Positions 9,868 through 18,815 of a stretch of DNA of 64,000 nucleotides are shown one piece after another (within the stretch, counting starts at the first letter, position 1; every line of letters begins with the position of its first letter). This stretch comes from Alitta virens. Taxonomy: Eukaryota > Annelida > Polychaeta > Phyllodocida > Nereididae. Location of the stretch: NCBI GenBank assembly GCA_932294295.1, contig OW028573.1:63279829-63343828 (forward strand). The letters are read 5' to 3'. Under the pieces are notes generated by a model that saw only the letters and a list, made by a program, of their open reading frames with translations, searched no databases and was not told the DNA's origin. The position numbers and the translations under genes are program-made.

Positions 9868-10317
9868 CTATTTGTCAAAAATGTCCTTGGCCCTTTGAGG
9901 TTTTGACTTTGCACCTGCAGCGTTCTTTGCCTTCTTTCTGGAGTGAGCAGTGGAGGATGTGGTCTTTCTCTTCTGACGTTTCTTGGAGGACTGATCTTCT
10001 CCATCGGATGCCGCATATTTATAAGTCTCTTCCTCCATTTCCGCTGCAGCTCTTTTTCTGGTGGCTTCGGCGGGGTCAAGGACCTCTAACTTAGCTACTG
10101 TGGAACCCTGTGCGTGCTCCTGCTTGGCACCACGTGTATTGATAAGAATAAGACCTCCTCTTCCTCCATTGGCTGTCTTGTGCAAACTAGACATATTGGT
10201 CATTTTGTGTAACATCATAGATCCATTTTTACCCTCAGCTTGCTTCATAAAATGGTCTCTGAAAGTCTCATAGTCAAAACCGCCGTCAGCAGAATAGTAG
10301 TGTGTGTGATTAGCCAT
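9868..10317 (-). CDS. Basic C-terminal protein, conserved in both elements
   Basis: 149 residues. Shared with 49788-50234: an N-terminal G-x-D-Y-x-x-x-x-x-H-F-x-x-QAEG motif, a central D-P-x-E-A-x-R-x-R-A motif, a Lys/Arg-rich tail and a final QRAKD-x-FD. The basic tail suggests nuclear localisation or DNA binding, as for virion core or minor capsid proteins. It sits directly between the capsid and penton-like genes. No enzymatic motif seen; function unknown. Confidence 0.65.
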   Translation of the reverse strand: MANHTHYYSADGGFDYETFRDHFMKQAEGKNGSMMLHKMTNMSSLHKTANGGRGGLILINTRGAKQEHAQGSTVAKLEVLDPAEATRKRAAAEMEEETYKYAASDGEDQSSKKRQKRKTTSSTAHSRKKAKNAAGAKSKPQRAKDIFDK

Positions 10318-10319
10318 GG

Positions 10320-10742
10320 TTAGTCAGCTTTGACAAGATGAAGTGTGCAGGCCGAGTGTCCCTTTTCGAATGATGGCAGGGCACCACTACTATCTGTTAA
10401 ATATATTTCAATGATGTCCAGACTGTCGGTTATCACAGGTACATAGCGGGGGTTGTCAAATGTCAACGGTTTTCCATTTTTAAACTGGCTGTAATATATT
10501 TTATGAAGAACGGGTGCTTGGGTGCCATTGACAATGCTTGGTTGACACATGCTGCTGTTGATTGTTAAATATGCAGGTTTATAGTCAGCTGGGGGCTTTG
10601 GTAAATTAATATCCAGAATGGCAACATTCCATGAACCTTGAGGTGTGAGCTGGAGTTGTCTAGGCAACTTCACGCGAAATGAGCCAGGGCTGTTACCTTG
10701 GAAGTAGCTGCCACTCTGATCGCTTGAAATGTAGATATACAT
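10320..10742 (-). CDS. Penton-like minor capsid protein (element 1)
   Basis: 140 residues, beta-rich and no signal peptide. Conserved with 50268-50693: FRVKLP near the start, P-Q-G-x-W-x-V-A-x-L-D-I, Y-x-T-I-N-S-S, the NPRYVP motif followed by DSLDII-x-IYLTD, and a final TLH strand. The pattern, and its place beside the major capsid gene, fit the single-jelly-roll minor capsid (penton) protein of Polintons, which would occupy five-fold vertices. Confidence 0.75.
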   Translation of the reverse strand: MYIYISSDQSGSYFQGNSPGSFRVKLPRQLQLTPQGSWNVAILDINLPKPPADYKPAYLTINSSMCQPSIVNGTQAPVLHKIYYSQFKNGKPLTFDNPRYVPVITDSLDIIEIYLTDSSGALPSFEKGHSACTLHLVKAD

Positions 10743-10749
10743 TTTATTT

Positions 10750-11871
10750 TTATTTTCCTATGTACTGCTTTATCTCTGACGTAGGTATGTAGCTGTTAAA
10801 CTTGTTGCTATAACCGTACCACTTTATGAGACTCAGCTTTTGGCCACGAACAGTTTTTGCTCCTACCACGTGATCTATCTTGTACACTATGTCATTAGGG
10901 TTCACGATATTGACCTTTTGGAGTTCCTGTTCATAGAACGATCCTTTAATCACTTCATCAGCAAGATCTCGCACCTTATACCTCGGAGGGTGAGACGGGT
11001 TCCTGTGTAATATCTTGAATAGTTCCTCTGTGTACTGCTCCTGATAACCACGGGCAAAAGGTGTCTTCACGTGACTTAACCTCACCAGATCACCTATGTT
11101 AAATGAATATATTACCTTCTGCTGCGCCCTTTTATTCAGAATGGGTATGTATATTTCCTCATATATTTCTGCAGTGTTTTCAGCATTGACATCCGCAGGG
11201 GGGCGTCCTATGCTGCCATGTTTTGTATGGTTGTAAGAATAGGTTACATCATCTAGGATATCCACATATCTAAATGTTTGTTTTTCATAGAAGTATTTAT
11301 ACAGTCTGTCTTCGATCGTTCTGTTGACCCGTTCTGCATAGTTTGCTTTGTGTTGTCCATAAGCAATGATATGGTTTATGGTGTAGTCTCTCAAAACTTC
11401 CTGAAATGCTGACCCCATAAATTCCTTGCCCTGATCCGTTCTAACTGATTCGCAATGACGACCAGTATTCAGAATTTCTTTAAACATGTTTGCAACTTCC
11501 ACTGCAGTTTTTGATTTTAGAGGTCTCACCCATAGATACCTTGAAAACAGATCTATGCACACTAGTATGTATTTGTACCCATCATTATATTTAACAAGAT
11601 CTGTCATTTGTAACAAGTCAGCATCCCATTGCATGTCTGGGTATTCCACAATTATATGTTCAGTTGGAAAGGTAGTCTGAGGTGTAGAGTGTATGGTGTG
11701 TGTAGTCTGATGTTGCAGCCATTTTATGACCTCTCCAAGGTCAATCTCTGGGGGGCGATCTTTGAGGCCCTTAATGTAATCCCACAGTTTGTGGGGTCCG
11801 TAAAAACTAGCAGGGCTTCTTGGTGAATAATAAATCCTTGACAGGAAAGCATCAATCCTTTCCTCATCCAT
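10750..11871 (-). CDS. Retroviral-type (rve) integrase with chromo-like C-terminus (element 1)
   Basis: Start chosen at the Met followed by DEERIDAF, which aligns with the first residues of the element 2 integrase; an upstream Met at 11913 would overlap the next gene. Catalytic triad candidates in this numbering: D85 (WDADL), D146 (RTDQG), E180 (YAERVNRT), with the final D-E spacing near 34. The C-terminus (NDIVYKIDHVV, then IKWYGY and a final aromatic/acidic strand) resembles a chromodomain. It catalyses insertion of the linear genome into host DNA; Polintons produce 6-bp target duplications, as seen for element 2. A minus-strand AATAAA overlaps the stop region (10743-10748). Confidence 0.9.
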   Translation of the reverse strand: MDEERIDAFLSRIYYSPRSPASFYGPHKLWDYIKGLKDRPPEIDLGEVIKWLQHQTTHTIHSTPQTTFPTEHIIVEYPDMQWDADLLQMTDLVKYNDGYKYILVCIDLFSRYLWVRPLKSKTAVEVANMFKEILNTGRHCESVRTDQGKEFMGSAFQEVLRDYTINHIIAYGQHKANYAERVNRTIEDRLYKYFYEKQTFRYVDILDDVTYSYNHTKHGSIGRPPADVNAENTAEIYEEIYIPILNKRAQQKVIYSFNIGDLVRLSHVKTPFARGYQEQYTEELFKILHRNPSHPPRYKVRDLADEVIKGSFYEQELQKVNIVNPNDIVYKIDHVVGAKTVRGQKLSLIKWYGYSNKFNSYIPTSEIKQYIGK

Positions 11872-11896
11872 TTTATTCTTCAAAATCCACTGGATT

Positions 11897-12211
11897 TTAA
11901 ACTGACCCCTCACTGGTTCTCATCATGGGTGTAGTGAAGGGTTGGGTGACATGCTGCGGTAACATTCTGGTGACACTTTTCATCTTTGGCGCAGGCAGAA
12001 TTGCCCCTAGGCTGGTGCTTAGCAAAATGAGCCAAGTATCAGAGCTATTTCCAATAGACAGGTTGATAATAGAAGTAATAATCACAGTGTACAGTATAAG
12101 AGTTTGACTGATAAACACTATCTGGCTCTTAGGCATAGCTCTGCCTAAAACATACCATTTGTCAGAATTTACTGAACTCTGGGAATATAACCCACTTCCT
12201 TCACCTTCCAT
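11897..12211 (-). CDS. Small two-helix membrane protein of Polinton type
   Basis: 104 residues with two hydrophobic segments: about 28-50 (FISQTLILYTVIITSIINLS) and 58-73 (TWLILLSTSLGAILPAP). The combination I-N-L-S then W-x-x-L-L-S-x-S-L-G-x-x-L-P-x-P is one I associate with a short membrane protein found in many metazoan Polintons. It lies just upstream of the integrase on the same strand. No counterpart could be found in element 2. Function unknown. Confidence 0.6.
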   Translation of the reverse strand: MEGEGSGLYSQSSVNSDKWYVLGRAMPKSQIVFISQTLILYTVIITSIINLSIGNSSDTWLILLSTSLGAILPAPKMKSVTRMLPQHVTQPFTTPMMRTSEGSV

Positions 12212-12358
12212 GGCTGAAGCTTAAATGACATGGGGGCTGGTACTGACATACATTTTATATATACGTTAACACAAACAAAAAAAAAGTGGGAAAGTTTGCT
12301 ACATATATTTTTATTATACATACATATCACAAAATTACATGGCATATTAATAGACCAT

Positions 12359-13215
12359 TCACCAATCCTCCTCGAGTCCGTCAGGACAGCATTCTGGACA
12401 CGTGTAATACCCCATTTGATTTTGATGGTCCTCACTCAAATAGCAAGGTGTTGTTAAACTTAACTCTGGTATAACATCTTCAATTTGCCCGAAATTGTCA
12501 ACTATTGTTCTAAACTGTTGTTTAGTGAGGACCATATTCTGATCCATACAAACAGCCAGAGCGCCCTTGTCTGTCTTCTCATATTTCGTGATGTGTACGT
12601 TGTCACTGTTGTAAAATGTTTGAACATAAAAATGACCACCAAGGTGTACATCATGGTTTGTACCAACTGCAGTCATCATGATGTCTGCCGTCTGCACAAG
12701 GCAGGCCCATCGTTGCAGGTTTAAACTAACCTCTGCACATTCAGGGTCTTCATCGGTTGTCTGAAACATGCAAGCATTCACAGTGGTTTTTACATTTTTG
12801 ACCTATAACAAAGCACACATCGGTCTGACATTAAAGTGAACAATTAACTGATATTACTAACCTGCATTTTCATTATGTGCACTGTGACAACACCGTCGTT
12901 GACCAGTACTTTCAAGAAGTCTTCATGGCCCAGATAGATGGAGTATCTCTGCCCATGTGATATTTCGGGCATCATACTGCACAACTCCGGGTAGCTGACA
13001 CGGATAATTTCAAACAGTTTTGCAATGGTCTGGTGATTTTCTTGTACAACCAGTAGGTCCACCAGTTTAAACATTTGCATTTCACCATCTTCATATGAGC
13101 TTAATGTCAAGTATGAGGGCCAGTTGATATAACCCTCTTCTTTGAGCTGTGCCAAAGTGGTGGGTCCATCAACTGTACCTGTTATGACGGCAGCATATTT
13201 CATCAATATATCCAT
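12359..13215 (-). CDS. CARD-like death-fold protein, two exons (element 1)
   Basis: Exon 1 is 13215-12862 (118 codons) and exon 2 12760-12359. Donor GTTAGT, acceptor GTTTCAG, phase 0. Exon 1 residues about 3-85 show the amphipathic six-helix spacing of a CARD: an opening helix with Y-A-x-V, an L-x-x-E-G turn, M-x-K-L-V-D-L-L, then I-A-K-L-F-E-I-I and a final L-C-x-x-M-P-E-I. The homologue at 44472-45213 has the same 118-codon first exon and intron phase. Exon 2 encodes a second domain ending V-I-P-E-L-S-L-x-T-P, plus a C-terminal CPECC motif absent from element 2. CARDs mediate homotypic interactions in apoptosis and inflammasome or antiviral signalling, so interference with host signalling is inferred. 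Alternatives: a DED/PYD or an unrelated helical domain. Confidence 0.55.
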
Positions 13216-13511
13216 GTTAACAGGTCTGCGTTTGTAGAACGATTAAATAAAAGTTTTAATACCAGACAAAGGCAAAAGCTGTTATATAAAAGGCGCCCAA
13301 AATACAGACAAAGCTTCTGATTGGTCCATTCATAGTTCATCACAAAACTCCTGTGATTGGTTGATTTGTAAGATTGTGCACCTAATAGCAATGTTAGCAT
13401 GTACAAACATGTCCTCCACATTTTTTTTTTACCTTTTAGAAATAGTTTACTGCCGAACAAGCATATTGCTCTGTTTTGTTCACATTATGAATGCCTCCTT
13501 AAATTTCACAG

Positions 13512-14039
13512 TTAATTACAATAGATGTGTAGACGCCATTGAGGGTGACTGCAGTGGACTTCAGACAGATAATATTCTGCAAATTCATAGACACAGTCAA
13601 CCATATCCAGATGTATCTGACTGCTGGCCCTGTATAGGATGAGGTGTTCTTCATCTCCACATTTTGCTATCTTGTACAGCTCCCATTTGAGCCATGGTTT
13701 GATTCGGTCATTAGAATCAATCTCTCGGGAGCCTTGAGATCCATCATCAGAATCTGTATCTTCCGAATCTGTGGAACACTCATCACCGGACTGTGCAGCT
13801 GCTATACCACCATATACAAATGGCATTAAATTTCCTGTAACTGGTGATTGGCAAAGAAATCTGACTCTATGTTCTACTCCTTTGTAGACATTACCAGTGC
13901 TGGTAAATTTTTTAAAATTCACCTTGCATGCTGCTAATGACGTGAACTGCTGAATGTTGTTGTGTAAGATAAAGTCATGCATCTCTCCATTTTGACATTC
14001 CTGGTGCCCCATAAGTATCCAACAGTATAATAATGCCAT
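13512..14039 (-). CDS. Cys-rich protein next to the right terminus, element 1
   Basis: Unknown protein of about 175 residues. The Met at 14039 is preferred because the upstream residues have no counterpart in the shorter homologue at 52255-52683. Shared features are F-T-S-L-x-x-C near the N-terminus and, later, W-x-x-Y-x-I-x-x-C...E-x-H followed by D-x-x-x-C-x-x-x-Y. Between them element 1 has an acidic Asp/Ser insertion (about residues 98-125). No signal peptide or clear membrane segment. Its terminal position, conserved in both elements, suggests an early or host-interaction gene, but this is inference only. Confidence 0.5.
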   Translation of the reverse strand: MALLYCWILMGHQECQNGEMHDFILHNNIQQFTSLAACKVNFKKFTSTGNVYKGVEHRVRFLCQSPVTGNLMPFVYGGIAAAQSGDECSTDSEDTDSDDGSQGSREIDSNDRIKPWLKWELYKIAKCGDEEHLILYRASSQIHLDMVDCVYEFAEYYLSEVHCSHPQWRLHIYCN

Positions 14040-14461
14040 AGTATTGCCTTGTTTTAGACAGAATCCGTGAGTAGGTGTTGTACACAGCAAAGACGTTGTC
14101 AGACTGTTAGGAAACTCTCTCCTACTGGTGAAAAAGTCACTGAAAATACTACTGATAATATAAGACACTACTTCCTGTCACCTACTTCCTAGATAACCAT
14201 TAGTGACAGCACCTATTCGTAATACTTTATTGAGCGTATTTAGTGCAATTATTGTACCATAATAGTGTAATAGTTTAATTACTGTAATTAGTGTTATAAG
14301 CGTTATAAGTGTACTTAGTTTAATTAGTGTATATATGAGTGTTAGAATATTCACAGGGATTTACCACCACCCTAAACGGTTGGTGGCAGCACCTACTTGG
14401 TAGGTGTATATCCATGTGCTTTTACTGCCCTCTGGTGTATATTTTAGTACTATAAATTCCG

Positions 14462-14483
14462 GTATCCTACTGTTCTTACTACT
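14462..14483. repeat. Putative right terminus of element 1
   Basis: The sequence TACTGTTCTTACTACT resembles the element 2 right terminus (ATTCTAACTACT) and is preceded, as there, by an ACTATA-type stretch (near 14449). If correct, the adjacent TTCATT (14484-14489) would be the 6-bp target duplication. The left end is outside the window, so this cannot be confirmed here. Confidence 0.4.
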
Positions 14484-14715
14484 TTCATTTTAGGCTGCTC
14501 TGAGAATTGCTGACATAACTTGGCCATTGCAAATGAGTGGGAATCCAAGAAAAGAGTATTTGCTATGAAAAAAACACCCCGTTGATATATCTACACCAAA
14601 TTAGCATATTCTACAGGCTTTTTGCCTTAATAAAAACGATGAAAGAAATTAAAGGTAAATATTTAAGTCAGCATAACATTTTAAAAAATGGGAGTCTCAA
14701 ATGTGCTGTTTGCTC

Positions 14716-14876
14716 TAGAGGCCACAGGCATCACAATCGCCTTCTGGTGCAAGACGCCCAATTCTCCCCCCCCCCCAGACCGCTGACTGTTATATATATT
14801 TTTGCAGTGGAAAGTAACAGTCAGCAGTCAGGTGGGCCACACCAGACAGAGGGCGATTGTGATGCCTGTGCTAGCG
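14716..14876. repeat. Foldback (inverted-repeat) element of about 160 bp
   Basis: The outer arm CACAGGCATCACAATCGCC (from about 14723) pairs with its complement ending near 14870. Arms continue through TCTGGTG/CACCAGA, and an inner stem CTGACTGTTA (14783-14792) pairs with TAACAGTCAG (14815-14824). No coding capacity; MITE-like or a structured RNA. Followed at 14887-14926 by a smaller hairpin (AAAGG...CCTTT enclosing CCGGTG-CAA-CACCGG). Confidence 0.6.
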
Positions 14877-15239
14877 TTTTCTTCTGAAAGGCGGTGCTAC
14901 GATCCGGTGCAACACCGGCCTTTCTCATAACCGATTTGCCGCTCCCCTGAAATCACGGAGGGAAATGCTTCCGCGTTGTCTGCACACAAAGTAGTGCAAT
15001 TACTACACCTTATTTCTTTTTTCCAAGAAGCCACTCGCTGTGAAACTGGTTAAGATGATTTCTTTTGACTTAAACTTTACTAACGTCGTGAAATTGAACA
15101 ACATTACTGTGGAATTCCACCAACTGCAGAAGGTACTATTTTCGTAAATGCCACTGAACAAGCGTTGTAATGCCTTTTCAACGATCTATTTTTTACCGTA
15201 TCCCTTGAGCATTGCGTGAGTTCTCAGAAAGACCCTATT

Positions 15240-16365
15240 ACATATATAGGTTAATTGACTTTTACAAAACCCAAGGAAAAGTCCTTCCCATTGGCCAGTT
15301 GGTAGAATAAGTAGAAATGAATTGCAATAAAGCTCATCCAAACAATGTATATATGATGGTCAACACTGACTACACCATTCGAGTCTTGACTTTACACTTC
15401 GAAAATGCCAAAGAGAAAAGCATCTGTCCAGCATCCTTGTGTTTCCTGCAGCATGGCAGTTAAAGATGATGAGGAGGCCGTAGCCTGTGATCGCTGTGTA
15501 GAATTTATATAATAGATAAGGTGAGGAAAATTAATAAGGTATACTGGGCAAAAACAAGAATATTCTTGTCAAAAACACCCCCAACATTAATCGCTGTTCT
15601 TTAATGTAGAAAGTTAAATAGATAGATAGATAGATATGTAGATAGATAGTTTAGAGAGACAGATAGATTTATATGCTTGTTATGTAATATAAAATATCTC
15701 GCTTAATATTTGGTCTATTTTCGATCCAAAAACACGTATGGAATTAGTATGAACTATACTACAATTCAGTCTTATTTGACGAAAATCTAACTAATATTAG
15801 GGAAGCAACAGCCTTTTAAAGAAGTGCTCAGCTCCTCCTGCATTGATACAGTCCGGGAGCGGACGCTTGTGAGAGCACCAGTTTGTCTACCTGCCTTCTC
15901 AGACAAATATCTCGTTAATATTTGGTATATACAACCCCCTCCCTACCTACGCTGATGCTGACGCTAATAGCAGTCGGCAAGTTACTCCTACAACTCGGCG
16001 GGTTACTCCTGGAAGCCGTCGAGTTACTCCTACTACCCGTCGGCTTACTCCTAGTAAACCGCCGGCTTTACTACGGGTAAAATTAGGGACAGATAACTGG
16101 CCGACTTCGACGGGTAATCCACCGACTTTTGATGGTTTTTGGACACCCGGGAGTTTGCGACGGGTGAGCCATGCAAGCATGGCATACCCGGCTACCGGGC
16201 CCGAAACTCCCGGCTTGGCGACGAGTCCCAGGAGTCACTTGACAGGTATCGCCGGGTATCGGCGGGTAGCCATCGGGTTTGAGATGGGTAGCGCGTTGCA
16301 TAACCGTTGCGTAATACTACGGGTTCACTACGGCAAAACCGGCTATGTGAGATGGGGGCTTTAGG
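15240..16365 (+). repeat. Composite interspersed repeat R1, copy A
   Basis: Order: an opening segment starting CATATATAGGTTAATTGAC; one or more modules beginning CTCGCTTAATATTTGG and ending in a GGGAAGCAACAGCC-type block; a GC-rich minisatellite of about 17-20-bp units (GTTACTCCTACAACTCGGCG-like, 15955-16190); and a terminal block CGTAATACTACGGGTTCACTACGGC (16309 on) ending in GGCTTTA. The same order is found at 54266-55276 and, inverted, at 31085-32230. No transposase seen. Confidence 0.65.
15405..15512 (+). pseudogene. Possible PHD-finger N-terminal fragment
   Basis: A 35-codon frame beginning MPKRKA with the spacing HPCVSC (C-x-x-C), an acidic linker and ACDRC (C-x-x-C), as in the first half of a PHD finger. 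It stops before the expected Trp-x-His-x-x-Cys. A TSS or splice context is not evident. Text from just after the second cysteine pair (15495 on) recurs at about 53708, so the 3' part is repeat-derived. Could be an exon remnant of a transposon or host gene, or chance. Confidence 0.25.
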
Positions 16366-16728
16366 AAGTATAATGTCATGTAATTTTGGGTACCACTCCC
16401 TACTCCCAATATGCATATTTATGTACATATGTTATGGTTTGCAGTGAACATGTCATTACTTGCTAAAACGTTAAGAGAAATTATGGAAAATTAGAAGAGC
16501 ATTGATAAAATATGCACATTTTTTAACTGACTTTCAATACCTTTACATGTATTTTTACAAATGTCAAGTGTGGGCATAAGAAAATGTTGCTATTTTGATT
16601 ATGAGTGTGGGTTTCACACCAATACATTCTCTGACGACTGCAGGACAATTTTATGGACCAAAAAGATCAACTGTGTCATCAGGAAATAGGCAAGATCTAG
16701 TTTTTATGGAAAAGCATGTCCCAAAATC

Positions 16729-16732
16729 CTGT
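16729..16732. repeat. Target-site duplication CTGT (left) of the LTR element
   Basis: CTGT immediately precedes the left LTR and recurs at 26567-26570 immediately after the right LTR. Four-base duplications are typical of Ty3/Gypsy integration. Confidence 0.8.
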
Positions 16733-17795
16733 TATAAAGTCTTGGGGCTCCATAGGCTTCTCAACTCTGCTCCAAGCTTCATGTGCACTAGCCAAGTGGC
16801 CAGTCTAGACCAAACTGGACTCCAAGTATCAACAGGTCAGTCTTTGAGTACTTCAATCACATTCCAAGTTCAGAGTGTCCACATTTCTCCAAAGTGCATT
16901 CAAATCAAAACAATGAGACAATATTGCTGTGCTCCTTTCCAACTTTTGGATCAGGTAAAAACTGATTTATTAATCAACAAAATTTCCTTATGTATTTTCC
17001 AGTGGCCACTCCTCTCACTCGAGGAGGGCCTCATTCATCCAATCAATACACATATTCAAATTCTCTGGCCTGAGGCCCATTAATCAACTACCAATCCAGG
17101 GATCCAAAGGTCCCCATGTGACTTTGGCTGACATCCCAATCAAACCCCCCCCCCCCTCAGTGAACAATCTTACCTTGGGGATAATCCCCTTACATAATAC
17201 TGTACATGGACCTTAATCATGATGAGAAACATCAACAAATGCATTGCACTTTAAACCCTCCAGAACATATAGCAATCACAGAACACACAACCCATATGGA
17301 GATAAGCCCCCTGCATGCTGATAATTCATTAACATTATGTCACTCTAAGCAGACCACAAAGGGAGTTGCTAATCAAAAGAGCACACAATGCACTCAGACT
17401 TAAGAGGAAACAAAGGGGTGCAATCTGCAGCTCTGCTAAGCTGGCTGACACTTTGATGGTGCTAGGGCTTTATAGATTAATTACTATCAACTTCAAGGGC
17501 TCCTTACTATAGCCAGAACACTCTAAATCTTAATACAACATTCCTAACTAAGAACAAAGGCATGTCTTATTATTGTACTTTTAATAATTCTGATGCACAA
17601 CAATTGCTTGTATGCTTCTATGTTAAATTCTAAAACCCCACATACACTCACTGTTGTAATGATACTTAATAATTGTGTTCACTGAGAAGTGGTGGCAAAG
17701 GTCATAAAGAGTGGCCATGCTTCCAGCTACTTGAATGGATCTATCTGCATATAATGCCTACACAAAAATGATCAATTGGGTGGGTGAACTTTACA
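16733..17795 (-). repeat. 3' LTR
   Basis: 1063 bp, nearly identical to 25501-26566. In transcript sense it starts TGTAAAGTTCACCC and ends CCAAGACTTTATA. A polypurine tract lies immediately upstream in transcript sense (17796-17815 on the plus strand as a C/T tract), which defines this copy as the 3' LTR. Confidence 0.93.
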
Positions 17796-17815
17796 TTACT
17801 CCCTCTCCTCTTGTA
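17796..17815 (-). other. Polypurine tract of the LTR element
   Basis: In transcript sense an AAGAGGAGAGGGAGTAA tract abuts the TG start of the 3' LTR, where plus-strand DNA synthesis would be primed. Confidence 0.75.
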
Positions 17816-18815
17816 GGTCAGTGATACACATAGCACTGACCGTTCAGAGCCATCAAAACAAATATGGGGTAAAAGTTCATATACAAGATCGACTTTCAGG
17901 TTGCGCTGAGGGACGTGCTGTTGCGCGCCCTATGTTGCGGCTCTTTTACTGAGCATGGTATGCCTTCGCGGGACGCAAAAATAATCAATACATGTAAACT
18001 CTCTAACTAGCAACGCGGGGTGCTAAGAAATAATAAAACTAAAAAATGAATATAAGCATTTTAAACAAGAAATGTCTGGAAGCATGACCCTCAGGAGAAA
18101 AAGCAAAAAAAAGTTTTCTGAATTTTGTGCACGCAAAAAAAAAATCTTCAAAAATAATTTGTCATAAAGTACACACATCATTATTATCCACACATAAAAG
18201 TAGATGCTGCTGGGCGTCTTGCAGGTGTACATAGGCTCTAAGCTTCAGCTCTCATGACTTGAAGGAGGTCAGCGCGTTAAGTGTGCAGACCACTGATGAA
18301 ATGAAGCAGGAGATATTTTAAGACCTTTCCTGGCGTCTGATAAGGCAGGAGATATTTTGAGACCTCTCCTGGCGTCTGAAGATCCCCTTGGATTTACATA
18401 AAACATGTTGACATGGGAACACCTACATTTTCACCCTTGCAATAATTTTCACATGGGCAAGCCTTTTTCCCAGAAGTATAAAACATAACATAATCATGAC
18501 AAATACATGCGCTCTGGGGAGTCTGTACTTTTACCGCTGTTGACTCCAATCAACAGGCGGGGCAGACAAGCCCAGAGCAAGTTCAATACACACTTTCGCT
18601 ACTATCAATTTAAACGTATTACTATAATCTTGGTAATCAAAATATAATCCGGCCAACACTGGCTTCGTCTCTGGATATTGCTGATTGTGTCGGACGGCTG
18701 CACACGGAGATGTGGACATGGTGAGGTGCTGATGGAAATGGTACAGACAGAAATAAAGAGCAAGAGAGATGTTCATTGCAGAAAAATAGGAGACAGCTCA
18801 TCGTGGCAAGAGTCT
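17816..18815 (-). other. 3' untranslated region of the LTR element
   Basis: About 1 kb between the env-like frame and the 3' LTR with no supportable gene. Contains a direct repeat of about 33-39 bp (GGAGATATTTTGAGACC-like units at 18308-18341 and 18347-18380). An 81-codon frame at 18531-18776 has no recognisable domain. Confidence 0.6.

Larger units (their letters stand above)
1..14483. mobile_element. Polinton/Maverick-like element 1 (left end outside window)
   Basis: A block of viral-type genes: packaging ATPase, double-jelly-roll capsid protein, penton-like protein and integrase, all on the minus strand, with a membrane-protein gene on the plus strand at the window edge. Gene content matches the complete element at 32771-53555, in which the polymerase lies left of the plus-strand membrane-protein gene, so the polymerase here is probably just outside the window. 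The right boundary is inferred from the sequence TTACTACT ending at 14483, which resembles the CTAACTACT terminus of element 2. Without the left end neither the inverted repeat nor the target duplication can be confirmed. Certain as an element, less certain in its right limit. Confidence 0.85.

Noticed and set aside
16083..16428. Overlapping 69-78-codon frames in the GC-rich block
   Set aside because: Translations of the R1 minisatellite and terminal block, open on both strands.
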